Shown one piece after another: positions 20,789 through 31,469 of a DNA stretch of 64,000 bases. Each line of letters opens with the position of its first letter. Position 1 is the first letter of the stretch. Origin of the DNA: Saccharomycopsis malanga (Eukaryota; Ascomycota; Saccharomycetes; Ascoideales; Saccharomycopsidaceae); contig CP025323.1 in NCBI GenBank assembly GCA_004014935.1, positions 2,046,001 through 2,110,000 on the forward strand. Reading direction: 5' to 3'. The translations under genes and the position numbers were made by a program. The notes below the pieces were generated by a model, which did no database searches, was not told the origin of the DNA, and saw nothing but the letters and a program-made list of their open reading frames with translations.

Positions 20789-23197
20789 ATGGCCAGTAAG
20801 TAAGACAATTGAGTTGTTATTTGTTGTTTAATTTCTGTTTTTTGTTTCTTTCAGGCAGCAGCAGATGCTAACCGTGCAGTTAACTCGCTTGAATCGTATC
20901 TTTTTGAAAAGGGCATTGTGGGGGTGTTGCTGGTAGATGTTCTCAAGAATGCGCGCTTGGGAATAGATGTGGAGCACTATGTGTCGCGACTCTTGAATCT
21001 GAAAAAAGAAGTATTTCTCGATGCAGTTGGCGGTTTTCCTAGCTCATTGGGTCTGCATATACAATCCAATTTGAGAACTTTCAAGGAATTGAACATTACA
21101 CCGGTGTTCGTGTTCAAGGGCCTCAAGACAAACGCCCAGTTCCAGCTGGCACAGGGAGGATTGGGGGGTGCCGCCCAACGGGTGCACTCCTCCAGCTGGG
21201 AGACTTACTACGCGCGCTACGACAAACCGGTGGCGGGTAACAGCGGCTTTGATTTGGGGGTGTCGAACCTCTCGTTTAAAGTGAGTAGCAGTGTCAAAAG
21301 TGGTGGTGGTGATTTCGATACAACTGAGTATTTCCACGACCTCATTGAGTATTTCCACAGTTTAGGCTTGGAATATGTAGTTTCTCCGTATCTGTCGTGG
21401 GCGCAGCTCAGTTATCTCTATGGGCAAGGATTTGTAGATGTGATTTACGGGCCCACTGAGTGTTTGTTGTCTAATGATATTGACAAGTTTATCATTGGCA
21501 TGGAGTTGCAGTCCAGAGAGTTCCGGTTTCTCGATAAGAAAAACTTTCTCAGTGACTTCAAGATTACTCACAAGCAGTTGACGGAGATAGCCACTGCTGT
21601 GGGCTACGACTTGCAGCCATTTCCGCTCACCCACAACTTTGGCTCGTTTCCAGACCAGATTGACTTTAAATGGTTGCACGAGTTTGTCTTGAACGGCAAC
21701 TCTGTGTACGGCGTCATTCTCAACAACGCAAAGAAGTCGAAGATTCAAACGTCTCTCGACCAGTTCAAGGACGGCATCAGCTCGTTGCAATTCACCCCGA
21801 TTTTGAAAACCTCGGGCAGAGTCGAGTTGCTCCAAGAACCGGACGGCGGCTTTCCAGAGCCAGCGTCCACCTCTGGCCCGGCTCTGGCAAGCGTGGAAAA
21901 GATTCCTAATGATATCCATGAGTTTATAGGCCAACGGTTGCCGCACGAGTATTATTTCTACCAGTCTATTGGCTTGATCAACCCAAAGCTTTTGGAAACA
22001 GTTGCCTTCGGCAGCTATTTGGAGTTGCCGCCCTTGGATGGTGGCAAGTCCACCCAATACAAAAGCCTTGTCAACTCACGCACCAACTTGTATTTGAAGA
22101 ACCAAAGCTTGAATTTGCTCACGTCATCCATGCCGCGTTATTTCCAGGTGAAGAAAATCAACTTTGTCAAGTATTTCGATCCAAAGGCAAATCTTCAGTT
22201 TGATTTCCGTACCTTGAAACCGCTTTTTTTGAAGTTGGCCCATTATTTGGTCAAACATACCGACGGCACCGACTTTGCATTTCCGCAACTCTTAACAAAA
22301 CTCAGCGAAGACCAGTTTCTAAGCGCAGTAGATAGTGATTCTGGGCTATTAGAAAAAGACGAGGATAAACTACAAACTACTAATGACGTTTTGGCCACCA
22401 GCGTCACAAGATTGTTTTATTTGTACGATTTTATCTCTCTCGACAATAACAAACTCACAAAATGGGGTCAAGTGTTGGTCAAGATTGGAGAAATCACCAG
22501 TAGTAAGAAAGAAGCTGAATCATTACTTTTGCTTTTGATTTTCTTTAAAAACCACTCTTCTCAGGACACACTGAAACAACCTGATTACATCCCATTATAT
22601 GGCCCATTCACTCCAAACATCCCAGGAGAAATAAACCTCGAGCCTCATACCCAAGCTCTCAGCGTAATCACCCGACTCTCTCTTTTCTATGAAATCTCCA
22701 GTCCTCAAAGCAGTATCAACTCTAGCAATTTGAACAAGTTGAACTTGAACTTGTTGGCTTTCCGCTCAGTGTTCCAATTCCTTAAAACACAGTTCAACGA
22801 GGTAAACCAAACCATACTTATCTCCTTGCTTTGCAATAATCAGTTTGATAGAAAAGTGTTCAAAACCAATAAACAATGGAAAGATATGGTAAATCAGGTG
22901 CCTTTGAAAAATAATTTGCCTAGCACTGTCGCTGCTATAGTCACCAGTGTCTATTTCGAATATCTTCTTCGCGAACATAAGGAGGGTGATAAACAACTGG
23001 TTGCTAAAGCTAGGGAGTTTATATCTAAAACGTATAGCCATAATATCAATGGTGTGTTGAAAAAATTGGATGAAAATTTCGATTTTTTGAAAAAAACATT
23101 TCAATTGATTGACATTATCGGTGAGGCAAAACTCATTAGCGAAGATTACTTTGCCGTGCTCAAAAAGGCCAAACAATTTTTACTAGCTAATATTTAG
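20789..23197 (+). CDS. MKT1: Mkt1, post-transcriptional regulator with XPG-like fold
   Basis: A spliced gene: exon 1 is 20789-20795 (ATG GCC A), the intron 20796-20879, exon 2 20880-23197; 774 residues. The donor is GTAAGT, the branch point GCTAAC lies at about 20867-20872, and the acceptor GTGCAG is only a few bases further. The joined start reads MAINSLESYLFEKG, matching S. cerevisiae MAIKSLESFLFERG; the earlier TTTCAG would break the frame. XPG-N-like sequence (DVEHYVSRLL, DAVGGFPSSL) and an XPG-I-like block (DVIYGPTECLL) lead into a helical C-terminal half with IPNDIHEFIGQRLPHEYYFYQSIGL. In S. cerevisiae Mkt1 binds Pbp1 and influences mRNA translation and stability, including HO. A CTG at 21392-21394 aligns with serine. 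Confidence 0.93.
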
Positions 23198-23924
23198 TAG
23201 TGGTAGTAATAGCATACAAATCGATGTTTGAGTTAAATTCTTTGTACCTTGGTTATAATAGCACCTGGATTATAATTTATCATATATTTTTAGTCCATTA
23301 TACAGGTTGAATGAACTTTATCCGATATTCAGTGGGTCAATACAGTAGAGTGGTGAATATTGACATGTTTCAAAGTTGGTTTTGATCAAGTGCTGGGAGC
23401 AACTATGGACGTAATACTTCAAAGAATGACTACCTTTTAACTCAACTCTTATATTTACAACGCTATGTTTCTTTCATTTTGACTCTCTTATTGTTTGATG
23501 ATGTTTTATCTATTTCTTAATTTTCAATACTTTCATCCAACCGGCCACTACATATCTGTCTTTTCATTTTGATGCTGTTTGCCTCTTTTACATACTTTTC
23601 TCTTTTTTGGAGATTTGGCCAAGTGACCTAGTAATAAAGAGCTTTTTTCTTCAAAATGATACATTACGTCGAATTATCCACCAATTGCTTTATTATACTA
23701 TGTACAAGATAGCCATCTGTTTCTTTTTCTTAACAAGGTTAGTATTGCCGTTTCTACTATCGAATTACTGTATTCATAGACAAGCTTTTGACTTGTATAG
23801 GTAAAGATTTGATATGGTATCGGTGAGGTTTTGCTTTTGCTTTTTCATAAAATTGAGACAAACCAACTTATAAAGTGCTCTGATATTAGATACTAATTTA
23901 GCAAGATAACTAATTAAGTTATAA
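23198..23924. other. MKT1 3' flank
   Basis: AT-rich sequence with no gene or recognised repeat up to family C copy C2. Confidence 0.45.
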
Positions 23925-24290
23925 TATGTATCATTGGTGGTAAACTCCTATATGCTTCTAGTCCTATGGTTTAATTGACTAGATATATTGCAAGCCCTTA
24001 TTTAATGTTTGCTCTATCTATAATCGCAATCCTCTTTTCATTTACTAATTTTTATTGGCTAGACTTATCAATAGGTACTTAAATCATTGACATTTCCTAT
24101 TGTTTCGTTATATTTACTAGCCTACACAGTTGATTAGAACCTGCAACTACCCTTTCAGGTATTCCAATGTTCTAATCAATATTTAAGAGTCTATTTTTTT
24201 CCCTTTATTTTAGAATTGTTCTATCCTCTTAAATAGGGAGTTATTGTTTTGCCCATTCTCCGTTCAATACAAATCCATAGTAATATTACA
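23925..24290 (+). repeat. Family C dispersed repeat (LTR-like?), copy C2
   Basis: Begins near TCATTGGTGGTAAACTCCTATATGC, continues with TTTTTATTGGCTAGACTTATCA, TCATTGACATTTCC, TTTCAGGTATTCCAATGTTCTAATCA, and ends near CCCATTCTCCGTTCAATACAAA. It matches C3 (29305-29695) throughout. Non-coding; age not estimated. Confidence 0.5.
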
Positions 24291-24334
24291 AACTATTTAG
24301 TAGTTTCATAAATAAATACACCCTCAAAAAAGTA

Positions 24335-25272
24335 GATTTTTGCCTCAATCTTAATTCAGACTTTCAAAATTAAAACTCTTTCAGTACAGTTGACACTTCG
24401 TTGTATTAAATAAAAACTAAAACTCGCCTTGTAATTTTTTGGCAAAAAACGGAATTCCCTGAACCGAGGTATAAAGCTTATAATTAAGCACATTACGCTT
24501 TACTGAGCCCCATAAAATATTCAATGTATAGCGGAAGTTGAACTATGCTATCTTGACAATATATAATGACTATGTCAAACATAAGCTCCTCTGAGAACCT
24601 ATAATAGACAATATGTTTTTTAGGTTTTGAGATAGGTGCTTATTTGGAACAAAGCCTCCCTAAAAACCTAGAGAACACATGAATAAAATTATAAACAGTT
24701 TATATCTATGGAATATTGTCAAGAAATGAAGAAACTCTCTCTGAGGGGTGAAACACACGATTCTTACAATTTGTGTGTTATTTTTGACAAAGTGATACTT
24801 TCTCACTATTAAATTATCTGTAAGAGCCAGATTTTAAAACAAAGCACACGGTATTAAACTCTAGACTTTAAACAGTATAGAAGTATAATTTTTCTATGGT
24901 TCAGTTTGCTGTAAAGACTTTAGAATATGAGTTAAAAGAATCAACTTTTTCTCAAAATTGACAATTTTCCGTTTTATCGAATATTTATTCTAAAAACAAT
25001 TTTTTTTACTGTAAATAAGTACCAAAATATAGCAGAAAATTCAAAAGGGTATGGTACATTTTTTTAAATCAAAACAACCTAGACAAAACTGACTTAATTT
25101 AATAAAACTTTTTATGATTACTTCAAAACGTCAACAGCGCGAATCGAGTACCAAAACCCCAAGTGAGGAACGCCACACTTGTTTTGCGTGGCGCATGGTG
25201 GCGCATGGTGGCGCATGATAGGCTAACCAACTTGGCCACTTGGCAATACTACGGAATTATATATAGGCATCC
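24335..25272 (-). repeat. Family A tRNA-headed repeat, copy A3
   Basis: Reversed copy. The head is at 25135-25272, with the A box as CCAACTTGGCCA and the B-box-like GCGCGAATCGAGTACC, and three tandem GGTGGCGCAT units in the hairpin region. The distal end at 24335-24420 matches that of copy A5 (TCAATCTT...ACTTTCAA..TAAAACTCTTTCA). It is joined at its head to a family B tail at 25273. Confidence 0.78.
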
Positions 25273-25402
25273 GAAAAGCCCAATAAATATTACTTTCGTA
25301 AATACAGGCCATTTATATAGAAAGTTGGTAAAAGTCGGTTTGTAGTCATATTCTTTAATCTTTGAGCCTGCCAGGTCTTTTCATTTCTTCGAGAGTACTA
25401 GC
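25273..25402 (-). mobile_element. Family B partial copy joined to A3
   Basis: On the minus strand GGCTAGTACTCTCGAAGAAATG, AAAAGACCTGGCAGG, then TTTTACCAACTTTCTATATAAA and TATTTATTGGGCTTTT, running straight into the start of A3. The order and junction match those at 16050 and 33781. Confidence 0.6.
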
Positions 25403-25556
25403 CATTAAAGTATGAGATAGTTTTCTCGCCTCGGAGCAGATACTTATCTGTAGGTTATAAATTGACACATCTATCTTCTCACTACTACTTACAAGCAAAG
25501 ACCTGTTTACAAACAAGCGTGTATGAAAGTATATATACAAAACAAAACTAAAAGCT

Positions 25557-26401
25557 TTAATGCTCGCCATAGATGTTCGCAAGATAAATTAAAGCATTGT
25601 ACTCAATGACAGTGTATTGTGATCTTAAAATGTCTCTGACCTCTACAAACTGTTTGGAGACAATATCGATATTCTTGTTATCCTTGGTGGCTTCCTGTAA
25701 GTTTGGTCTTGGTTTGTCAACGATAAACAAGAGTTTTTTCTTCAAAAGATTGTGTTTCTGCAAAAACTGGAGCGAGGCAACAGAATCGTCAGAAAGAAAC
25801 TCGGCTACATTACTTTCGAAACTTTCTTCTGGTTTCTGGCCTCCTACTATGAACAATCTCCCCTCTCTGTATTGGTGACTTAAAGCAATTTTCAACGCAC
25901 TGGAATATACTTTGAAAGGTATTTCTGTAGTATAATCATTTGGAGCATTTCTAGCAAGAGCTCTACCACCGTCCTCTCTGATTGGCGAGTTACGGTCGCC
26001 AACTCTGGCTTTACCAGTGCCTTTTTGGGGCAAGAGCTTCTTTCTGGAATAGCCCATTTCGGAACGGCCCGGAGGGTTTGAAGAACCAACTCTTGCAGCA
26101 TTGGCCTCATGTACCACTGCTTTCCATAGTATGTCCCGACGTAACGGAACGTTTATAAAGTGTCTACTGACCGGTATGACGGCATTAGGTTCCAAAGAAG
26201 GAAATGATCTTAATGTGGCAAGCACATATTCTGGTATTTCTAAGTACTGTTAGTATTCTGCAAGATCTACATTACATACATGCAAATGCCACTTATCATC
26301 CACTTACCAGTAAAGTTAGAAAGTATCTTATTGGCACTCGTTGCATTAGAAATATTTCTAACCTGCGATATAATACCAGGTTTTATGAACAATTTCAACA
26401 T
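25557..26401 (-). CDS. YML6: Mitochondrial large-subunit ribosomal protein uL4m
   Basis: A spliced gene: exon 1 is 26401-26308, the intron 26307-26240 (68 nt), exon 2 26239-25557; 258 residues. The donor is GTAAGT, the branch point TACTAAC, the acceptor ACTTAG. Exon 1 supplies a basic, hydrophobic presequence (MLKLFIKPGIISQVRNIS) and the junction gives FTEIPEYVLATLRSFPSLEP in frame. Exon 2 is clearly ribosomal protein L4: VPLRRDILWKAVVHE, a GYSRKKLLPQKGTGKARVGDRNSP loop that would line the exit tunnel, and RALARNAPNDYT. The product works in the mitochondrial large ribosomal subunit. Without the first exon it would lack an import signal, which supports the splice model. Confidence 0.9.
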
Positions 26402-26571
26402 TTTCTTTTATTTTTCCACTGTTTTATAAAGTTATATTGTCCTGGACCCGTTACCAAGTATATTTCCCACCTAACTTGCCAAATATCAACTTGAATTTAT
26501 CCAATAAACCAATATTTCATCATACTATATCAGTATGAAGATATTGAAAAAATTGAAATTTTTACCATGCG

Positions 26572-26579
26572 TTACCCGG
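26572..26579 (+). promoter_or_regulatory. Reb1-type site TTACCCGG
   Basis: TTACCCGG about 170 bp upstream of the spliced YML6 start; the typical distance for a promoter-clearing factor. Confidence 0.45.
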
Positions 26580-26935
26580 ATGCATGAGACGGCATAATAT
26601 TCCCAACATGCATGATGCACTTATATATTGACAAGAGTGCTATTCTAGCGATTAGTAGCTTGGTTTGAAGGTTTATATCTGGAACAGTACTTAGAATGAA
26701 GAGCAGATAGTGTTTGAAAAATATTGAATAGGGAAAGGGAAGGTAAATTCTAGGACAATAGAGTTTCCGAAAATTTAAGAATGGTGCAACTACTAATGCG
26801 CCTTTCATAAAATTATCACTTGAGGTTCATTTGGCGATAATCATATTTGGAGCTAAATTATAAATATGCAGTTTTTGTTAATCTTTGCCATGGTAACTCT
26901 CTAACATTGTTTATTATACAATTATCCTATATATA

Positions 26936-27112
26936 GCCGCTGGGCGGGATGGCTTAGTGGTTAGTGCTCTGAGAAGAGAAAAAAGACCTAACAGGAACAG
27001 GGGTGAGAAAATAATGATGGACACTCTTGAGATTTTCCATGCCTCCTTAGCCATAGTGCGTATATACGAAACTGGTATGTACTGGGCTTGAAAATATATG
27101 ATAGTATTATTA
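26936..27112 (+). mobile_element. Family B SINE-like copy (internally shortened)
   Basis: Starts GCCGCTGGGCGGGATGGCTTAGTGGTTAGTGCTC, then AAAAAAGACCTAACAGGAACAGGG and the tail ATAGTGCGTATATACGAAACTGGTATGTACTGGGCTTGAAA with a degenerate ATT end. The middle of the consensus is missing. Confidence 0.7.
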
Positions 27113-27544
27113 AACTCTTTGCTACTGAAGCTACCCATCCGTACGCAATATGATGTACAACTCTGCCGCAATACGCACTATAATGTGACATAACGTGCAA
27201 TTATGCACGAGTCATTATATTCATGCAGTAGATGATTATTATTTGGCTCCTCTTAATTAGAAAGGTTTCAAATGAGCTGCTCATCTGGCTGATCTTTCGT
27301 GGAGCACAGGAGTCTTTTAGCAGGTGAAAATTGTAAATCTTGAAATTTCGAGTTAGAAAAGCAAACTTTCGAGCTAGAAAGCAGAGTTTTGAGCTCTTTA
27401 AAGTGTTGAACAGTTGTTACCAACTTTAATAGACTGTTTGCAGGAGAGAAAGTTTAATGAGCAAATTGGGTATAAAGTGAAACCGTTTAGGATTGCAGGG
27501 CCAAAAGGTTATTTTTAGTAATAAACTTTGCTATAGGAGTTACA

Positions 27545-29152
27545 ATGACAATTGTTATCGATGGAAAGGAGGAAATGTATGAGAAGGAAGGGAAAATGGT
27601 CAATTTGGGAACCTTGATGAATTTGAATTCACTGTCGACGAATATAGACCTAATTGTAGACCCTGATTTGTTTTCAAACAATCAATGTAATGTCACCTTT
27701 GGAAGAAGCTCCAGCTGTGATGTAGTATTGAAAGGTGTAGATATCTCATCTATTCATTGTATTTTGACTGTGCAAGTGGGCAACGAAGGACTAATATTTG
27801 AGTTGAACGACTCTAGCTTGAATGGAACATGGGTCAATGGGTCTAAGATCAAGAAGACAAGTGCCAATTTAAAGACTAATGACATTATAATGTTTGGAGC
27901 CGCCCATGAGTATTTGCTTAAGCTCAATCCTAGATTTACAGCAAACAGTCCCATAAAGATGGGAAACATAAAGAGTATATTTGAATGTTACAATTTCTCT
28001 GAACAAGATCTTATTGGCTCTGGCAGTTTTGGGTCAGTGTTCAGAGCGGTTGATAGATATACTAATAAGCTTGTAGCGATCAAAATCATTCAATCTAGTA
28101 AAACTTCTTCGATATTGAAAGAAATCAGCAGCTTGAAATCGTGCACACATGAAAATATCATCGAAATTGTTGACCAGTTTAGTTTTCAACGCCCTGGGCA
28201 TCTGCCATTGACTTGCCTAGTATTGGAGTATGTAGAGAGTGGCGATTTGTATAATAAAGTGACCTCTAATGAAAATGGCTGTTTAAACGAACTTGAGACA
28301 AAGTTTTATTTTGAGCAAATTCTTGCTGGTGTACATTACTTGCATAGTAACGGAATCATACATCGTGATCTCAAGTTGGAGAATATCTTGCTTCATAGAA
28401 GCGCTACGCCGTATTTATCAAAACTCTCGGGCAAACGCAGTACTCAACTGTATGGCGATATTATTATAAAAATTGCAGACTTTGGCCTTTCAAAATGTTT
28501 GGGCGATGAGCTATTCACCAAAACAATCTGCGGAACTCCCCAGTATGTAGCTCCAGAAATACTCCAACATACAGGCAGCAATGCGAAACCGTATACGAAA
28601 CAGGTAGACTTATGGTCTTGTGGGGTTGTATTGTTTGCGTGTTTATTTGGCCATTTCCCTTTCGATATGGATGACCAAATTCGTGACTCCATCTCCTATA
28701 AAGCTTCATCTGCTCTTATTTTGAAAACACTATCTCACGAGTGTATAGAACTATACCAAGGCCTTTTGAATGTAGATCCTTTTGATCGGTTTGATTGCCA
28801 CTCTGCTTATTATAATGACTGGTTTTTACAGGACTTCTCATATCCTCAAGAGAAAATCTTTATGGATGGCCCTAGCAATTGCAAGAAAATACCTTCTGTT
28901 GTAAATAAACACTTGAAAAATCAATTAGATATGGTATATCCAAATAACGAACAGTTTCAAAACCTTTTGATTCCCCCGGGATCTCCTCCTTCCTATCCTA
29001 TTCCTAAACCAAGTATAATGTCATTATCCTCTCAACCTTCCTCATACTACCCAAAGAAGCTCAGCGACAAACAGTCTTTACTCCAGCCAAAAAATACTTT
29101 AGGTATCTCTTTTTTTGACAGTTTAAAGTTGGAAGAAGAAAATTGTTTTTAG
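27545..29152 (+). CDS. FHA-domain checkpoint kinase, CHK2/DUN1/MEK1 group
   Basis: A 535-residue protein. An FHA domain (about 50-125) shows FGRSSSCDVVL, SSIHCIL and NDSSLNGTWVNG, the phosphothreonine-binding core. A kinase domain (about 150-445) shows IGSGSFGSVFRAV, VAIKII, IHRDLKLEN, IADFG and TICGTPQYVAPEIL. About 20 residues are inserted between HRDLKLEN and DFG. A Pro/Ser-rich tail follows. The FHA-kinase order and length match S. cerevisiae Dun1 (513) and Mek1 (497), both of which act downstream of Mec1/Tel1, Dun1 in ribonucleotide reductase control and Mek1 in meiotic recombination. The short FHA-kinase spacing leans to Mek1, but the sequence alone does not settle it, so no symbol is given. 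Confidence 0.85.
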   Translation: MTIVIDGKEEMYEKEGKMVNLGTLMNLNSLSTNIDLIVDPDLFSNNQCNVTFGRSSSCDVVLKGVDISSIHCILTVQVGNEGLIFELNDSSLNGTWVNGSKIKKTSANLKTNDIIMFGAAHEYLLKLNPRFTANSPIKMGNIKSIFECYNFSEQDLIGSGSFGSVFRAVDRYTNKLVAIKIIQSSKTSSILKEISSLKSCTHENIIEIVDQFSFQRPGHLPLTCLVLEYVESGDLYNKVTSNENGCLNELETKFYFEQILAGVHYLHSNGIIHRDLKLENILLHRSATPYLSKLSGKRSTQLYGDIIIKIADFGLSKCLGDELFTKTICGTPQYVAPEILQHTGSNAKPYTKQVDLWSCGVVLFACLFGHFPFDMDDQIRDSISYKASSALILKTLSHECIELYQGLLNVDPFDRFDCHSAYYNDWFLQDFSYPQEKIFMDGPSNCKKIPSVVNKHLKNQLDMVYPNNEQFQNLLIPPGSPPSYPIPKPSIMSLSSQPSSYYPKKLSDKQSLLQPKNTLGISFFDSLKLEEENCF

Positions 29153-29999
29153 TCTTCTAGTTGTTTTTGATTATTGTTTCTCGTTCAGTAATATTATATT
29201 CTATTAGTTTGTTTTTTTTTTAACTGTAGCGGTGTTATGAATCAAAAAACTTCTGACTTTAAAATAAACCCAAGACGTAAAAACTAAGATATTAAATAAC
29301 ATATAGGTGTGTCATTGGTGGTAAAATTTAATATGTCCTATATTCTGATCGACTAGATATCTTAAACCCCCTTATTCTATGTTTTGCAACTCTTCCAGAT
29401 CCTCTCTTGAATCTCCTTATTTCATTTACTATTTCTTGTTGGATAAATTTATCAGGCAGCACTCAAGCCATTGACATTCCCTGGTTTTGTCATCTTAAAA
29501 AGTCTGCACAGTGACCAATAGCCTTCAAATACCCTTTTAGGTATCTCACTGTTCTAATCAAATCATTTTGATAAATTTTTTTTCTCCTTTATTTAGACTT
29601 CTATTTTTACTCTGTTCTTCTTCGATTTATATAATACTCTACTTATAACTGTTTTGATCTATCGTTTTGCCCATTGCCCGTTCAATACAAATTCTTCTTA
29701 ACATTGCAATAGCTATCTAATAACATATAGACATCAAATTAAGTATCGAATGACATTATTGGAGTGAAAAAACTTGGATATTAATCAGTAGGCCTCGCAT
29801 TGTCAAGATTAATAGTAAATTAACGCTTTGATTCACACCCAATGCCCATTACACTGATCATTGTCGTTACTTTCGTGTTTATTAAGTTATAATTTCTAAT
29901 ACAAACTAGTGAAAACATACATGATTAGAGAAAAGAGGAAGAGTAAAAAAAAAAAAAAAAAAACAATTCTGCTGAATAAATAATTAAAATATGATACAT
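29153..29999. other. Gap between kinase gene and TOA2
   Basis: Mostly occupied by family C copy C3; the rest is AT-rich with an A19 run near 29947-29963. No gene seen. Confidence 0.5.
29305..29695 (+). repeat. Family C dispersed repeat (LTR-like?), copy C3
   Basis: TCATTGGTGGTAAAAT start, GATCGACTAGATAT, CATTGACATTCCC, TTTTAGGTATCTCACTGTTCTAATCA and CCCATTGCCCGTTCAATACAAA end, in the same order as C2. Plus strand, non-coding. Confidence 0.5.
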
Positions 30000-30391
30000 T
30001 TACGACTCGCCAATCTTTCTAGAGTTGTTAGCCACTATTTCAATCTTGTCAGCGTGAGCGGTTTCATTATGGTCCAATTTAATGTCGACGTTTTTGATGA
30101 CAAAAGTCCACACATCATCACAGAATCTATATATATGTAGATGGCCTTTAAACGAAAGTTTAGATTTTAGCTGCTCTTTGATATTCTCGGCAATGATTCT
30201 ATCAAAGTTGGCTAAGATTCTAAGCGCCAACTGTGGCTGGATTCTCTGATCCCTAAGATTGTTAATATATTGAGCCTGGCTCACAAAGCAGTATCGAAAA
30301 ACACTTACAAGATCAAATTGTCCAAAGATTCTATCAACGATATTCCAATGGTGGTCTTTCTGTATAACTCATAATAACCCGGCCCATTCAT
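30000..30391 (-). CDS. TOA2: TFIIA small subunit
   Basis: A spliced gene: exon 1 is 30391-30309, the intron 30308-30253 (56 nt), exon 2 30252-30000; 111 residues. The donor is GTAAGT, the branch point TATTAAC, and the acceptor CTTAG lies just beyond it. Exon 1 encodes MNGPGYYELYRKTTIGISLIE, the canonical Toa2 N-terminus (S. cerevisiae PGYYELYRRSTIG), and the join reads DNLILDQRIQPQLALRIL in frame. Exon 2 carries KGHLHIYRFCDDVWTFVIKN, the beta-barrel hallmark. With Toa1 it forms TFIIA, which stabilises TBP on TATA DNA. The length is close to S. cerevisiae Toa2 (122). An unspliced start inside exon 2 would lose the whole N-terminal helical bundle. Confidence 0.95.
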
Positions 30392-30968
30392 CTTGCGTAT
30401 ACGCTACACCCTATAAGTCCCAGCAACAAAGCACAACAAGCAAGAGTCCTCCAAAACAGATAAAAGCCAATCAACTCGCCAACTTAATCAATCCAATTAT
30501 TGTATATCATCATGAACCATCATTGTTTCGCCACTTTCTTTTTCTCGTAAGCGCCCTTAATAATGGGCCGGGTAACACCTGTCAAAATATGGCGCTAAAT
30601 TTCATAGTATTTAAGGTGTGTATTTCCTCTTTTTTTAAGGGATATACATTTCCATTAAGCAAATAGGTATGAAATACATCTATATGTTATTATTCAATAG
30701 GCCTGTTGTAATCCAACCTCATTGATTGGTGTCTTATATACTGTAGCCTTCTGACCATCTTGGACAACAGGAGAATGCTAGATCAAGTTTCAGCTAGATT
30801 TACATAAGTTTATTTTTTGTTGGACATTATTATATATGGCTCATGATTCAAGACAATTCTTTTATATTTTCCTATTTTACACTTGAAAGTTGAAAAAAAG
30901 TTGTTGTTTAATAGCGTAAAGCAAAGCAAAAAGTGTCGCAAATACTTGTAAAAACGGTTTTAGACAGA
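30392..30968. other. TOA2-TMA17 intergenic region
   Basis: 577 bp of AT-rich sequence. It holds a Reb1-type site (30568-30575) about 180 bp upstream of TOA2 and the TMA17 3' flank. Nothing else was recognised. Confidence 0.5.
30568..30575 (-). promoter_or_regulatory. Reb1-type site CCGGGTAA
   Basis: CCGGGTAA about 180 bp upstream of the spliced TOA2 start, nearly the same distance as the site upstream of YML6. Confidence 0.45.
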
Positions 30969-31469
30969 TTAGATATAAGTTCCCTGGAAAGAGTTGATTT
31001 CAAAGATTTCCTGGTCCTCGTCCTTAATCAGAAGATATTCTTCATTAGACAAGTTCAATTTCTTGGCCAATTCCTCTAATGAAAAGATTGCCACCCCAGG
31101 GTCTTCCAATTGAAGCCCTCTTTTTTCAATCTCCACTGCTAAAGCTTGTGATCTTTCGTAATTGTTTCTCAAAACGATTTTGTTCTCCTGAATTGATTCA
31201 TCGTACAATTTGATATCACTTTTGAATTCCTGGGTGGCTTCATCATCATCATTCAAATAAGACGCTTCTTCGGTGTTGGCGTGAGTACCGTTCTTCTTAT
31301 GGAATTGTTTGGTGATCACACTTTTCTCCTTGAACATCAAGAGAATCAGCTCGTTGAGCTTGTTGATACTGTTAGTAACCTCTTTTCGAATCTGTAGCAA
31401 TTCGGCATCTGAGATCTGCTCAATGGATTGCTTGAACTCGGATATTTGAACTGGTCTTCGAATCGACAT
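30969..31469 (-). CDS. TMA17: Proteasome assembly chaperone Tma17/Adc17
   Basis: A 166-residue helical protein. The N-terminal IRRPVQISEFKQSIEQISDAELLQIRKEVTNSINKL matches the conserved block of S. cerevisiae Tma17 (GGIRRPIQIEEFKTAI...). A second helix pair includes LYDESIQENKIVLRNNYERSQAL, resembling LYKDSVRENEIVLNNYNERVDAL. In yeast Tma17 (Adc17) is a stress-induced chaperone for pairing Rpt3 and Rpt6 in the proteasome base. The C-terminal 40 residues are longer than in S. cerevisiae. No clear Rpn4-type PACE element was seen upstream. Confidence 0.85.
   Translation of the reverse strand: MSIRRPVQISEFKQSIEQISDAELLQIRKEVTNSINKLNELILLMFKEKSVITKQFHKKNGTHANTEEASYLNDDDEATQEFKSDIKLYDESIQENKIVLRNNYERSQALAVEIEKRGLQLEDPGVAIFSLEELAKKLNLSNEEYLLIKDEDQEIFEINSFQGTYI

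Larger units (their letters stand above)
26402..27544. other. YML6-kinase divergent intergenic region
   Basis: A 1.1-kb gap with a Reb1-type site (26572-26579), a family B copy (26936-27112) and short direct repeats (TTTCGAGTTAGAAAAGC / TTTCGAGCTAGAAAGC) at about 27340-27380. No gene seen. Confidence 0.5.

Noticed and set aside
21362-22057. Minus-strand 231-codon open frame opposite MKT1
   Set aside because: Antisense shadow; MKT1 is clear on the plus strand.
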